From the NCBI RefSeq assembly GCF_042932805.1, contig NZ_CP170633.1, positions 2,542,001 to 2,606,000 on the forward strand: a stretch of DNA of 64,000 nucleotides, in the 5' to 3' direction. Source of the stretch: Ascidiaceihabitans sp029251465 (GTDB lineage: Bacteria > Pseudomonadota > Alphaproteobacteria > Rhodobacterales > Rhodobacteraceae). This document shows, piece by piece, positions 8,930 to 17,517 of the stretch (position 1 is the stretch's first letter; every line of letters starts with the position of its first letter). A program made the translations under genes and the position numbers. The notes beneath the pieces are model-generated. The model saw only the letters and a list, made by a program, of their open reading frames with translations, was not told where the DNA came from and made no database searches.

Positions 8930-10180
8930 ATGCGTTATTCCGGTTTCAAAGTCATCAAAGAGGCGCTGACAGGTCACAAAGGGTGGAAGCCCACGTGGCG
9001 CGATCCTGAACCGCAAAGCCACTATGACATCATCATCATCGGCGGCGGTGGACACGGTTTGGCCACAGCCCACTATCTGGCAAAGGTCTACGGCGAGAAG
9101 AAAGTCGCGGTGCTGGAAAAGGGCTGGATCGGTGGTGGAAACGTCGGGCGGAACACGACGATTATCCGCTCGAATTATTTGCTCGATGGTAACGAGCCGT
9201 TTTACGAAATGTCCCTGAAACTGTGGGAAGGTCTGGAACAAGACCTGAATTATAATGCGATGGTCAGCCAGCGTGGCATCATGAACCTGATACACTCGGA
9301 CGCCCAGCGCGATGCGTTCGTGCGGCGCGGCAACGCGATGATGTTGAACGGGGCCGATGCAGAATATCTGGATCTGGATCAAATCAAAAAGGAATACCCG
9401 TTCCTGAATTTCGACGATGCGCGGTTCCCGATTAAAGGCGGTTTGGCACAGCGACGCGGCGGCACGGTCCGTCACGACGCAGTCGCGTGGGGTTATGCTC
9501 GCAGCGCTGATGGCAATGGCGTCGACATTATCCAGAACTGCGAAGTCACCGGATTTCGCATCGAAGGCGGCAAATGTCTTGGCGTCGAAACCTCGCGCGG
9601 ATTTATCGGTGCAACCAAGGTTGGCTGCGCTGTTGCTGGGTCCTCTGGCCGCTTGATGGCCAAGGCGAACATGCGTTTGCCGATCGAATCCCACGTCTTG
9701 CAAGCCTTCGTATCCGAGGGCCTGAAACCGGTCCTGCCGGGCGTCATAACATTCGGTGCGGGCCACTTTTACGTCAGCCAGTCTGATAAGGGCGGCTTGG
9801 TCTTTGGCGGCGATCTGGATGGTTACAATTCATACGCCCAACGGGGCAACCTGCCCGTGGTCGAGGACGTCTGCGAAGGCGGCATGGCGATCATGCCGAT
9901 GATCGGACGCGCACGACTTTTGCGCATGTGGGGCGGCATCATGGACATGTCGATGGACGGATCCCCCATCATCGACAAAACCCACATCGACGGGCTCTAT
10001 TTCAACGGTGGCTGGTGTTATGGCGGGTTCAAAGCCACGCCTGCATCCGGATTTGCATTCGCGCATCTGTTGGCCAAAGACGAACCTCACGAAACCGCCA
10101 CAGCCTATCGATTTGACCGGTTCGAAAAGGGCCGCATGATCGACGAAAAAGGCATGGGCAATCAACCCAACTTGCATTGA
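8930..10180 (+). CDS. mgdA: N-methylglutamate dehydrogenase subunit A (sarcosine-oxidase beta-like)
   Basis: Flavin subunit of a heterotetrameric sarcosine-oxidase-type enzyme of 416 residues. The dinucleotide-binding motif GGGGHG is at 38-43. RHDAVAWGYAR at 181-191 contains His182, which aligns by memory with the histidine holding covalent FMN in heterotetrameric sarcosine oxidase. It would oxidise an N-methyl group of N-methylglutamate to a C1 unit plus glutamate. Gene order beta-delta-alpha-gamma matches both soxBDAG and mgdABCD. I choose mgd because mgsABC, gmaS, dmm and tmm lie within 15 kb and no glycine-betaine demethylation genes are present. Sarcosine as substrate cannot be excluded. 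Confidence 0.8.
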   Translation: MRYSGFKVIKEALTGHKGWKPTWRDPEPQSHYDIIIIGGGGHGLATAHYLAKVYGEKKVAVLEKGWIGGGNVGRNTTIIRSNYLLDGNEPFYEMSLKLWEGLEQDLNYNAMVSQRGIMNLIHSDAQRDAFVRRGNAMMLNGADAEYLDLDQIKKEYPFLNFDDARFPIKGGLAQRRGGTVRHDAVAWGYARSADGNGVDIIQNCEVTGFRIEGGKCLGVETSRGFIGATKVGCAVAGSSGRLMAKANMRLPIESHVLQAFVSEGLKPVLPGVITFGAGHFYVSQSDKGGLVFGGDLDGYNSYAQRGNLPVVEDVCEGGMAIMPMIGRARLLRMWGGIMDMSMDGSPIIDKTHIDGLYFNGGWCYGGFKATPASGFAFAHLLAKDEPHETATAYRFDRFEKGRMIDEKGMGNQPNLH

Positions 10181-10193
10181 GGGAACCCAGAAC

Positions 10194-10481
10194 ATGATTA
10201 TCAATCACCCCCTCCTTGGCCCACGCGACAGCGCTGAATTCGTTTACATGGGCGACGCAAATTTGATCGAACGACCCGATCCCGAGGCCGAAACTGCCGC
10301 CCGTGAATTCTACGAATACGCGTATTTGCGCGACAACCCCGCAGGCGAGCATCGCGAGCTGTGGTTTCACGAGGCCGGCGACAGATCGTGGTTGGTCGTC
10401 ACTCGCAACACCCTGACGCACGAAATTTCAGACGTTCAAATGGCCCGCGATGTGGCCCGCAGCAAGGGGCGTTCAAAATGA
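10194..10481 (+). CDS. mgdB: N-methylglutamate dehydrogenase subunit B (sarcosine-oxidase delta-like)
   Basis: Small structural subunit of 95 residues. In true SoxD a zinc is held by an N-terminal CxxC plus a later His and Cys. Here the start reads NHPLLGPRD and the later segment FHEAGDRSW, so the His remains but the three Cys positions are replaced; the protein contains no cysteine at all. The fold-defining YLRDNPAG and LWFHEAG segments are conserved. The loss argues for a specialised paralogue rather than a standard SoxD. It lies 13 bases after mgdA and overlaps mgdC in ATGA. Confidence 0.82.
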   Translation: MIINHPLLGPRDSAEFVYMGDANLIERPDPEAETAAREFYEYAYLRDNPAGEHRELWFHEAGDRSWLVVTRNTLTHEISDVQMARDVARSKGRSK

Positions 10482-13423
10482 ACCAGATCAACCGTTTGAA
10501 GGGTGGGCAGATTGACCGCACCCAAACGCTGAACTTCACCTTTGATGGCAAAACTTACCAAGGGCACGGCGGCGACACGCTGGCCTCTGCGCTGCTCGCC
10601 AACGGTGTCCGTCTGATGGGGCGGTCGTTCAAATATCACCGCCCGCGTGGGCCGTTGTCGGCTGGGTCCGAAGAACCAAACGCGATGGTCGAACTGCGCA
10701 CCGGCGCGCGCCAGGAACCCAACACCCGCGCCACAACTGCGGAACTGTTTGAGGGTCTGTCCGCGCAATCACAAAACCGCTGGCCGTCGCTGAAATTCGA
10801 CGCGATGGCGATCAATGACCGGTTCTCGAATTTTCTGACGGCGGGGTTTTACTACAAAACTTTCATGTGGCCTGCCGCGTTTTGGGAAAAAATCTACGAG
10901 CCAATTATTCGCAAGGCTGCGGGGCTTGGGTCCTTGTCCATGCAGGCCGACCCTGATGAATACGACAAAGGGTTCCGCCACTGCGATCTGTTGATCATCG
11001 GCGCAGGCCCTTCCGGGTTGATGGCCGCATTGACGGCTGGGCGTTCAGGCGCAGAGGTCATCCTTGCGGACGAAGATTTCGCGATGGGTGGCCGTTTTAA
11101 CAGCGAAACTTTTGCCATCGACGACGCATCCGCCGATGTTTGGGTACAGGCAAGCATTGCCGAGTTGGCCGCGTTGCCAAACGTACGCTTGATGCCGCGC
11201 ACCACGGTGATCGGCGCGTTTGATCACGGCATTTACGGCGCCTTAGAACGGGTTTCGGACCACTTGGCTGAACCGGCACCGGGCAAACCACGCCAAATTC
11301 TGTGGCGCATTTACGCTGCCAAAACTATTTTAGCAGCGGGGGCCACCGAACGCCCGATCGCGTTTGAAAACAACGACCGCCCCGGCATCATGTTGGCCTC
11401 CGCGATCCGGTCCTACGCCAATCGCTGGGCCGCCACCCCGGCGCAGCGCGTCGCGATTTTCACAAATAATGATGACGGGCATCGCACCGCCGCCGACTTG
11501 CATGCCGCTGGTGTCAAGATCGCCGCCGTGGTCGACACCCGCACAGATGCACCGCGCAGCCCTGACTACGAGGTCCTGCAAGGCGCGCAAGTCATTGATA
11601 GCAAAGGCCGTTTGGGCCTGACATTTGCCGAGGTGAAATTGGCCGACGGCTCTATGCGTACACTCGAATGTGGTGCGCTGGGCGTATCGGGCGGCTGGAA
11701 TCCGAACGTGCACATGACCTGTCACCAACGCGGTCGCCCGACGTGGGATGACAGCCTCGCGGCGTTTGTTCCCGGCAGCACGCTGCCCCCCGGCATGACG
11801 GTTGCAGGTGCGGCGACAGGCAATCTGTCCAGTTACGGCGCACTGCAAACTGGCGCGCAGGCTGCAAAAACGGCACTTGGCCTAAAAGGCCGTTTACCTA
11901 AACCGCCATCAGCCGAAGACGCGCCCGTGTCCCAAACGCCGTTCTGGTATGTTGAGGGATGCAGCCGCGCCTGGCTGGACCAGCAAAACGATGTGACCGT
12001 CAAAGACGTGAAGCTTAGCCACCAAGAAGGCTTTCGCTCGGTCGAGCATCTGAAACGCTACACGACGCTGGGCATGGCAACGGATCAGGGCAAAACATCC
12101 AACATGGGTGGCCTTGCGATCATGGCTGAACTGGCGGGCAAATCGATCCCCGAAGTTGGCACAACGATCTTTCGCCCGCCCTACACGCCGACCGCGATTG
12201 GCGCGATGGCGGGGCGCATCAAGGGTATGGATTTCCATCCGACCCGCCTGACGCCCTCGCATTACTGGGCCAAGGAACGTGGCGCTGTGTTTGTCGAAGT
12301 CGGCAACTGGTTGCGCGCGCAGTGGTTCCCGATTGCCGGCGAAACGCATTGGCGTCAATCTGTGGACCGCGAAGTTGCCGCCACGCGTGCCTCAGTTGGT
12401 GTGTGCGACTGCACCACCTTGGGCAAAATCGACGTTCAAGGCACGGACGCAGCCCAGTTCCTGAACAAAATCTACTGCAACGGATTTGCGAAATTGGCGG
12501 TCGGCAAGGTCCGCTACGGCTTGATGCTGCGCGAAGACGGCATTGCGATGGACGACGGCACCGCGGCGCGACTAGAGGAAGACCATTTCGTCGTGACCAC
12601 CACCACGGCCAACGCGGCCAAAGTGTATCAACACATGGAATTTGTGCGCCAATGTCTGTTCCCGGACATGGACGTGCAGTTGATTTCAACCACAGAAGCT
12701 TGGGCGCAATACGCCGTCGCCGGCCCCAACTCGCGCGCCTTGCTGCAAAAGATCGTGGACCCGGAATTCGACCTGTCCAACGAAGGCTTCCCGTTCATGG
12801 CCTGCGCCAACATCACCGTTTGTGGTGGTTTGCGCGCACGACTGTTCCGTATTTCGTTCTCGGGCGAAATGGCATTTGAAATTGCGGTCCCTGCCCGCTA
12901 CGGCGACGCGTTGATGCGCAAATTGATGACCGAGGGCGAAGAATTTAACGTGGTTCCCTACGGCACCGAAGCGTTGGGCGTCATGCGCATCGAAAAAGGC
13001 CATGCGGCAGGCAACGAGCTGAACGGCACGACATCGGCGCTGAACCTCGGTATGGGGCGCATGGTGTCCAAAGCCAAAGACAGTATCGGGTCAAAACTGT
13101 CCGAACGCGAAGGGCTAAACCAGGACGATGCCCTGAACCTTGTCGGGATCAAACCGCTGGATGCAGGCGACAAAGTCACCGCCGGTGGGCACCTGATGAA
13201 CGCGGATGGGCCTGTCGATGCAAAGCACGATCAGGGCTACGTCACATCAGCCGCGTTCTCGCCTAGCTTGGGCAGTATGATCGGGCTGGGCTTTGTCAAA
13301 AACGGCAGCGATAGGTTGGGCGAAAAGATGCGTCTTGTGTCGCCGGTGACCGATCTGAACGTCGATGTAGAAATCGTATCCGCCCACTTTGTGGACCCTG
13401 AGGGAGGACGCCAACGTGCATGA
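10478..13423 (+). CDS. mgdC: N-methylglutamate dehydrogenase subunit C (sarcosine-oxidase alpha-like)
   Basis: Large subunit of 981 residues, starting at the ATG overlapping the mgdB stop; the longer frame from 10361 has no ribosome site. The order is a ferredoxin-like N-terminal domain without cluster cysteines (about 10-100), an NAD/FAD Rossmann domain with GAGPSG near 172-177, and a C-terminal GcvT-like tetrahydrofolate domain (about 600-980). The C-terminal part is expected to pass the oxidised methyl group to tetrahydrofolate as methylene-THF, keeping free formaldehyde low. Length and layout match SoxA/MgdC proteins. Confidence 0.83.
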   Translation: MNQINRLKGGQIDRTQTLNFTFDGKTYQGHGGDTLASALLANGVRLMGRSFKYHRPRGPLSAGSEEPNAMVELRTGARQEPNTRATTAELFEGLSAQSQNRWPSLKFDAMAINDRFSNFLTAGFYYKTFMWPAAFWEKIYEPIIRKAAGLGSLSMQADPDEYDKGFRHCDLLIIGAGPSGLMAALTAGRSGAEVILADEDFAMGGRFNSETFAIDDASADVWVQASIAELAALPNVRLMPRTTVIGAFDHGIYGALERVSDHLAEPAPGKPRQILWRIYAAKTILAAGATERPIAFENNDRPGIMLASAIRSYANRWAATPAQRVAIFTNNDDGHRTAADLHAAGVKIAAVVDTRTDAPRSPDYEVLQGAQVIDSKGRLGLTFAEVKLADGSMRTLECGALGVSGGWNPNVHMTCHQRGRPTWDDSLAAFVPGSTLPPGMTVAGAATGNLSSYGALQTGAQAAKTALGLKGRLPKPPSAEDAPVSQTPFWYVEGCSRAWLDQQNDVTVKDVKLSHQEGFRSVEHLKRYTTLGMATDQGKTSNMGGLAIMAELAGKSIPEVGTTIFRPPYTPTAIGAMAGRIKGMDFHPTRLTPSHYWAKERGAVFVEVGNWLRAQWFPIAGETHWRQSVDREVAATRASVGVCDCTTLGKIDVQGTDAAQFLNKIYCNGFAKLAVGKVRYGLMLREDGIAMDDGTAARLEEDHFVVTTTTANAAKVYQHMEFVRQCLFPDMDVQLISTTEAWAQYAVAGPNSRALLQKIVDPEFDLSNEGFPFMACANITVCGGLRARLFRISFSGEMAFEIAVPARYGDALMRKLMTEGEEFNVVPYGTEALGVMRIEKGHAAGNELNGTTSALNLGMGRMVSKAKDSIGSKLSEREGLNQDDALNLVGIKPLDAGDKVTAGGHLMNADGPVDAKHDQGYVTSAAFSPSLGSMIGLGFVKNGSDRLGEKMRLVSPVTDLNVDVEIVSAHFVDPEGGRQRA

Positions 13424-13976
13424 TTTAACCCCCATCACCGCTTTGGGCGGCACCAATGCCCGCGTCGAAACGATTGGCGCTGTGACCTGCAGCGAAGTGC
13501 CGGACGTGGCGTTGGCCTCGGTTGCGGCGCGTTTGGGCAAAGAAAGCCAAACGCGCACCGCGGTCAAAAAGATCATCAAAGCCGATGCGCCAGATGTCAG
13601 CCGTTTTGACGGGGGCGACGTTTTGGCGTTCTGGGCTGGTCCAGATCAATGGATGCTCGAGGCCCCGTTTGACAGCCATGAAGACATCGCCGCACGCGTC
13701 AAATCTGTGTGCAAAACCAATGCATCCGTGGTCGAGCAAACTGACGCGTGGGCCCGTTTTGATGTCTCCGGCGCAGAGGTTTTGGCGGTGATGGAATTGC
13801 TGTGTAACGCAAACAGCCGTGCAATGGATGTCGGTGCATGCACCCGCAGCAGCGTCCATCACTTGGGATGTTTTGTACTGCGCCGCGCAGCCAAAATGTT
13901 CAGTATTTATGGTCCACGCGCCTCGGCTGGGTCACTGCACCACGCGATCATCACCGCGATGCACACGGTCGCATAA
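13416..13976 (+). CDS. mgdD: N-methylglutamate dehydrogenase subunit D (sarcosine-oxidase gamma-like)
   Basis: Gamma subunit of 186 residues, a folate-binding-fold structural partner of the alpha subunit. I start it at GTG 13416, preceded by GGGAGG 8 bases away and overlapping the mgdC stop by 8 bases; the ATG frame from 13389 lies upstream of that site. The conserved SoxG-type segments are present, such as GPDQWMLEAP in the middle and the C-terminal RSSVHHLG with its downstream FSIYGPRASAGSL. It is the last gene of the operon, 9 bases from the convergent regulator. Confidence 0.82.
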   Translation: MHDLTPITALGGTNARVETIGAVTCSEVPDVALASVAARLGKESQTRTAVKKIIKADAPDVSRFDGGDVLAFWAGPDQWMLEAPFDSHEDIAARVKSVCKTNASVVEQTDAWARFDVSGAEVLAVMELLCNANSRAMDVGACTRSSVHHLGCFVLRRAAKMFSIYGPRASAGSLHHAIITAMHTVA

Positions 13977-13985
13977 GCTAGGCGC

Positions 13986-14966
13986 CTAAAGCGACGGCAC
14001 AGGCACGTCGCGATTGACCCGAAATGCGTTGATCGCTTTGCGGTCTTCTTGCGGTGTCACCCCAAACGCTGCTTTGTAATGCGCCAAAAGCGGCGTTTGC
14101 GTTGTGTAGCCCACAGAGGTTGCGATCTGCGCCATTGTGTCCTTGGAATAATGCACCAGCTGCCGCGCGGCTTTCATACGCATCGCGCGGTAAAATTGCG
14201 TCGGATTTTGTCCAGTTGCTTTCTTGAACGCCCGCTCGATTTGGCGTGGCGTGACGCCGAGGGTCTCTGCAACTTCTGCCACCGAAATTGGCGTTTCCAA
14301 TCGGGCCGCAAACAAATCAACGGCATTTACGACCAATGTAGGCAAGCCTTGATGATCAGACGTTGGCAACGGAATGCGTTGGCGCACCCCTTCGCCGCGC
14401 ACCAGTGGATGCTGGAACCAGCACGCAACTTCGTGCGCGATTTCCGCACCCAAAGCGTCTTGGATCAGGTGCAATGCCAGATCAAAAGCGGCGGCGGCCC
14501 CCGACACAGTGTAGCGCCGCCCATCCGTCACGATAACCTCGTCCATTGCGGCGATTTCAGGGAACTCAGCGCGGAAAGCAGCCTCGTAACACCAATGGAC
14601 CGAGCAGCGATGCCCTTGCATCAGGCCGGCGCGCGCCAAAGGAAATACACCGCCGCTGACGCCACCAAGAATGACGCCGTGCCGGTCCATCGCCCGCAAG
14701 GCGCCATACGCCCGCCGCGGATCATCGGGCTGCGCCAATGGGCTGCTGAGCAAAAACAACGCATCCACATCCAGATCAGAATTGAGCGCATGGTCGGCTT
14801 CAAAAATAACTTGAGCGCTGGATGTCACGCGCGCGCCCGTTTCGGACACCAAGGACCACGTAAAACTGGTCTTACCCGCGATCTCGTTTGCGGCCCGCAA
14901 CGGTTCAATCATCGAGGTCAAGCACGCCATCGGAAAGCCTGGGAAAATCAGAAACCCGATCTTCAT
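13986..14966 (-). CDS. GlxA-family AraC transcriptional regulator
   Basis: 326 residues: an N-terminal DJ-1/PfpI (class-I amidotransferase-like) domain from MKIGFLIFPGFP to about 180, then an AraC helix-turn-helix pair (about 225-320, with VAEVAETLGVTPRQIERAFKKAT). This architecture is that of GbdR, CdhR and GlxA, activators of betaine, carnitine and dimethylglycine catabolism. It is a good candidate activator of mgdABCD or tmoXVW. An alternative start six codons upstream (14984) is possible. It is divergent from the XRE-cupin regulator, with 119 bp between them. Confidence 0.85.
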   Translation of the reverse strand: MKIGFLIFPGFPMACLTSMIEPLRAANEIAGKTSFTWSLVSETGARVTSSAQVIFEADHALNSDLDVDALFLLSSPLAQPDDPRRAYGALRAMDRHGVILGGVSGGVFPLARAGLMQGHRCSVHWCYEAAFRAEFPEIAAMDEVIVTDGRRYTVSGAAAAFDLALHLIQDALGAEIAHEVACWFQHPLVRGEGVRQRIPLPTSDHQGLPTLVVNAVDLFAARLETPISVAEVAETLGVTPRQIERAFKKATGQNPTQFYRAMRMKAARQLVHYSKDTMAQIATSVGYTTQTPLLAHYKAAFGVTPQEDRKAINAFRVNRDVPVPSL

Positions 14967-15085
14967 GTTTTCACTCTTGTTCATCTTTTTTACACTCTGA
15001 GGAAAATTTTGATCTATACTCGGATAAGGTTTATGCGAATTTGGAATTGTCTGTCTACTGGCAGCTGGGTAGGAGAGCTCTGAAA

Positions 15086-15748
15086 ATGAATATTGAAAAG
15101 GGTGCCCCTGATATGTCCAATATGCTGACACAGAACCCACACAGCACGCGTGAAGGTGATCGGGAAAAAGTTCTCGAAGTTGCAATTGGCCGCGAAGTGC
15201 GCGCTTTTCGGCGCCAGCAAGAAACAACCGTGGCGGATTTGTCCGCGCGGACCGGTATTTCAATTGGCATGTTGTCCAAAATCGAAAATGGCAACACATC
15301 GCCGTCGCTGACAACCCTGCAAACTTTGGCCAATGCCCTAAGCGTGCCGTTAACCAGTTTTTTCCGCCAGTTTGAAGAAAGCCGCCAAGCGGTTCATACC
15401 AAGTCCCGCGAAGGTGTCGAGATTGACCGCGAAGGCACCCGTGCAAACCATCAATACAACCTTTTGGGTCACATCGGGGCCAATGCATCCGGTGTGATTG
15501 TTGAACCGTATTTGATTACGCTATCGGACAAATCTGACATTTTCCCAACGTTCCAGCATGGCGGAATTGAAACGATTTACATGTTGGAAGGCGAAGTTGA
15601 CTATCGTCATGGGGATGCAGTTTACCCACTAAAACCGGGAGATACCCTATTTTTTGATGCCGATGCACCGCATGGCCCCGAAAAATTGGTCAAACTGCCT
15701 GCGCGCTATCTGTCAATCATCAGCTACCCGCAGAACGCCAATACCTAG
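15086..15748 (+). CDS. XRE-cupin transcriptional regulator
   Basis: 220 residues. An N-terminal Cro/CI helix-turn-helix (about 30-90, with SARTGISIGMLSKIENG) is followed by a C-terminal cupin sensor domain (about 140-215, HGGIETIYMLEGEVDY and DTLFFDADAPHGPE). This is the PuuR-like class that usually represses amine, amino-acid or betaine catabolic genes and releases DNA on binding a small ligand. I use the ATG at 15086 because AGGAG lies 10 bases upstream; a second ATG at 15113 is possible. It ends 4 bases before the convergent PAS gene. Confidence 0.85.
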   Translation: MNIEKGAPDMSNMLTQNPHSTREGDREKVLEVAIGREVRAFRRQQETTVADLSARTGISIGMLSKIENGNTSPSLTTLQTLANALSVPLTSFFRQFEESRQAVHTKSREGVEIDREGTRANHQYNLLGHIGANASGVIVEPYLITLSDKSDIFPTFQHGGIETIYMLEGEVDYRHGDAVYPLKPGDTLFFDADAPHGPEKLVKLPARYLSIISYPQNANT

Positions 15749-15752
15749 GCCA

Positions 15753-16385
15753 CTACGTCGACGCATTTGATTGGGTCATTTTTTTGGAAATGATGCTGGC
15801 CCATTGCGCATTTTGGTCCGCCAGTCGCTTCATCTCTTCTGCAACAATTGTAAATCCACGCCCGTCATCGCCCAGCCGCGCAGCTTCGATACGGGCGTTG
15901 ATTGCAAGCATTGTTAGTTGGCGAATGGATCCCGTGATTTTCTTGGTTAAATCAATAATTTCACCGTTTGCGGCTTGCGTCTCATTCAACAGTTTTTCCA
16001 AATCTGCCTGCGCTGCAACCTCTTCATCTGCGCTGACAACCAAGCCTTGAAGGTGGGACAACTCGCCGTTTTCAAACACCGCACTTCCGCGTTCGCGTAT
16101 CCATGCAACGCCACCGTTGGCATGTTTCATGCGATAGACCATATCCCAGGGTTCACCCCGCTCTATCGCCGCATCAACAGTCGCAAATACCCGTTCTTTG
16201 TCATCATCATGGGTAAGTCCAACAAATGAATGCACTTTGTTGCCAATGATATCCTCGGGATCATAGCCCATGATCGCATTAACGCCGCCGATCATGTGCT
16301 CCATCGTATAATCCGCATCATTGCGACATCGATACACAAATGAGTCGATCGCTGAAAATACGCTTCGAAATATTTCGACCGTCAA
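15753..16385 (-). CDS. Soluble PAS protein with a minimal chemoreceptor signalling tip
   Basis: 210 residues. Residues about 8-120 form a PAS domain (FVYRCRND...GYDPEDIIG...VAWIRERG). Residues about 130-205 contain the chemoreceptor hairpin tip LAINARIEAARLGDDGRGF, the part that binds CheA and CheW. There is no transmembrane segment, no HAMP and none of the long methylation helices, so it is a very short cytosolic receptor. Start is a TTG at 16385, needed to keep the first PAS strand, with GGGGG upstream; an ATG start would delete it. It begins inside the tail of the dmm terminator and may be read partly by readthrough. Its ligand is unknown. Confidence 0.75.
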   Translation of the reverse strand: MTVEIFRSVFSAIDSFVYRCRNDADYTMEHMIGGVNAIMGYDPEDIIGNKVHSFVGLTHDDDKERVFATVDAAIERGEPWDMVYRMKHANGGVAWIRERGSAVFENGELSHLQGLVVSADEEVAAQADLEKLLNETQAANGEIIDLTKKITGSIRQLTMLAINARIEAARLGDDGRGFTIVAEEMKRLADQNAQWASIISKKMTQSNAST

Positions 16386-16389
16386 AGAA

Positions 16390-16419
16390 ATCGCCCCCTC
16401 ATTGTGGTGAGGGAGCGAT
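16390..16419 (-). terminator. Terminator of the dmm operon
   Basis: 12-bp stem with one mismatch (16390-16401 with 16408-16419), 6-base loop, followed on the minus strand by TTTCTTT. It lies just after the dmmC stop. Confidence 0.65.
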
Positions 16420-16448
16420 AACAGCTAGTGATTAATGAACGATTGAGC

Positions 16449-17516
16449 CTAGGTTTTTAGCGGCGGTTCGCTGTCAAGTTCAGGCCAAATTCCGTTGGAT
16501 GTGTCCTGCCCGTCATCAAATTTTGACAGGTAATCCAACATCATCGGGCGGTTGTCGATGAACCCCTTGTAGGTCGCCAATTCCTCGGGCAGATCGCGTA
16601 TCACACGGTGCAATCGGCGCCCCCATTTTGGCACGCTGACAATGTCCTGAAATGCACACAAATAACACCGGATCGGGAACACCAAAGCGTTCGAGCGCGG
16701 CAGGCGAAAGAACGTTTGCAGTTCGACCCGCAGGTGCTGTTTGGCACCGATGTTTTCCGGCGTCAGTGACGTCTTTTGGATGCCCCATTTGTGGTAGTTT
16801 TCAGGGCTTGTATCCAGCAACGGATTAACCGTCATCGTCCAGTTCAAGCGACGCGCGGGCGCACCTTGCTGGATGTTCAAAAGGAACTTGAGCGCGCGTA
16901 CAAAGATGCCTTTTTCATGGGCCAGCGGAACCGGCGCGTGCCATTCGAAAAAGTTCATACCGATGTCGAAATCCAACGACCAATCAGCCTGTGTTGTGAT
17001 CGTACCTGCATCCATCCAAAGGTTATCATCCCGTTGATCTAGAACACAAAAATCGCCCTGCGTCTGCCGTGTGATATATTCCATCGGGCCGTATGGCAGC
17101 GTGGTTTCATCCATGAATGTAAAGTGATCATCGATGCCCAACGGCTTGTTGATCCAATGCCATTTGTCGCCATCGCGGTGCAGCTGAAACAGGTCGGGAT
17201 AGTCCTCGGACTTGGACACCATGATCAGTTCCAGCAGATCCCAGCCGGCCAACGTCATGTGCGGCAACGACTGACAGCGCAGCGGGTCATCCGCCAGTAC
17301 CATCGCCCGGTCACGCATTTCGCTCACGTAATGTTCGTCCACATCGAACCGCATCTCGTAGATGGAATCCGACGGGCCACCACGATGCTGTTCCATGTTG
17401 ACCGCATACATGTAGCTGTCTTTGTCGAAGGGAAACGGGAACCGTTTGATCGCCCGTTCAGAGTTGTGAAACGAATAGTCGTCGCGGAACGTTTCGTCGT
17501 TAAATTGCAGTGTCAT
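16449..17516 (-). CDS. dmmC: Dimethylamine monooxygenase, heme-dependent N-demethylase-like subunit (DUF3445)
   Basis: 355 residues of the HODM alpha / DUF3445 family, the likely oxygen-activating subunit that hydroxylates a methyl group of dimethylamine, giving methylamine and formaldehyde. Family features include the N-terminal FPFDKD and YVSEMRDRAMVLADDP segments and the downstream FFRLPRSNALVFPIRCYLC stretch. The start ATG lies one base beyond the dmmB stop. It is last in the order GcvT-like, zinc-ribbon, reductase, heme subunit, which matches the dmmDABC order. The family is clear; the subunit letter follows that order and is less sure. Confidence 0.78.
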   Translation of the reverse strand: MTLQFNDETFRDDYSFHNSERAIKRFPFPFDKDSYMYAVNMEQHRGGPSDSIYEMRFDVDEHYVSEMRDRAMVLADDPLRCQSLPHMTLAGWDLLELIMVSKSEDYPDLFQLHRDGDKWHWINKPLGIDDHFTFMDETTLPYGPMEYITRQTQGDFCVLDQRDDNLWMDAGTITTQADWSLDFDIGMNFFEWHAPVPLAHEKGIFVRALKFLLNIQQGAPARRLNWTMTVNPLLDTSPENYHKWGIQKTSLTPENIGAKQHLRVELQTFFRLPRSNALVFPIRCYLCAFQDIVSVPKWGRRLHRVIRDLPEELATYKGFIDNRPMMLDYLSKFDDGQDTSNGIWPELDSEPPLKT

Positions 17517-17517
17517 T

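Noticed and set aside
8930..13976. Operon annotated simply as sarcosine oxidase soxBDAG
   Set aside because: Family resemblance alone would give this name. The linked mgsABC, gmaS, dmm and tmm genes and the cysteine-less delta subunit make N-methylglutamate dehydrogenase the better reading, although sarcosine activity is not excluded.
13979..13988. TAGGCGCCTA palindrome as terminator between mgdD and the GlxA regulator
   Set aside because: The stem is short, has no loop or T-tract and overlaps a stop codon, so it is not a convincing terminator.
15753..16385. Pseudogene of a full-length chemoreceptor
   Set aside because: The PAS domain and signalling tip join in one continuous frame with no visible frameshift or internal stop, so it looks like an intact short protein.
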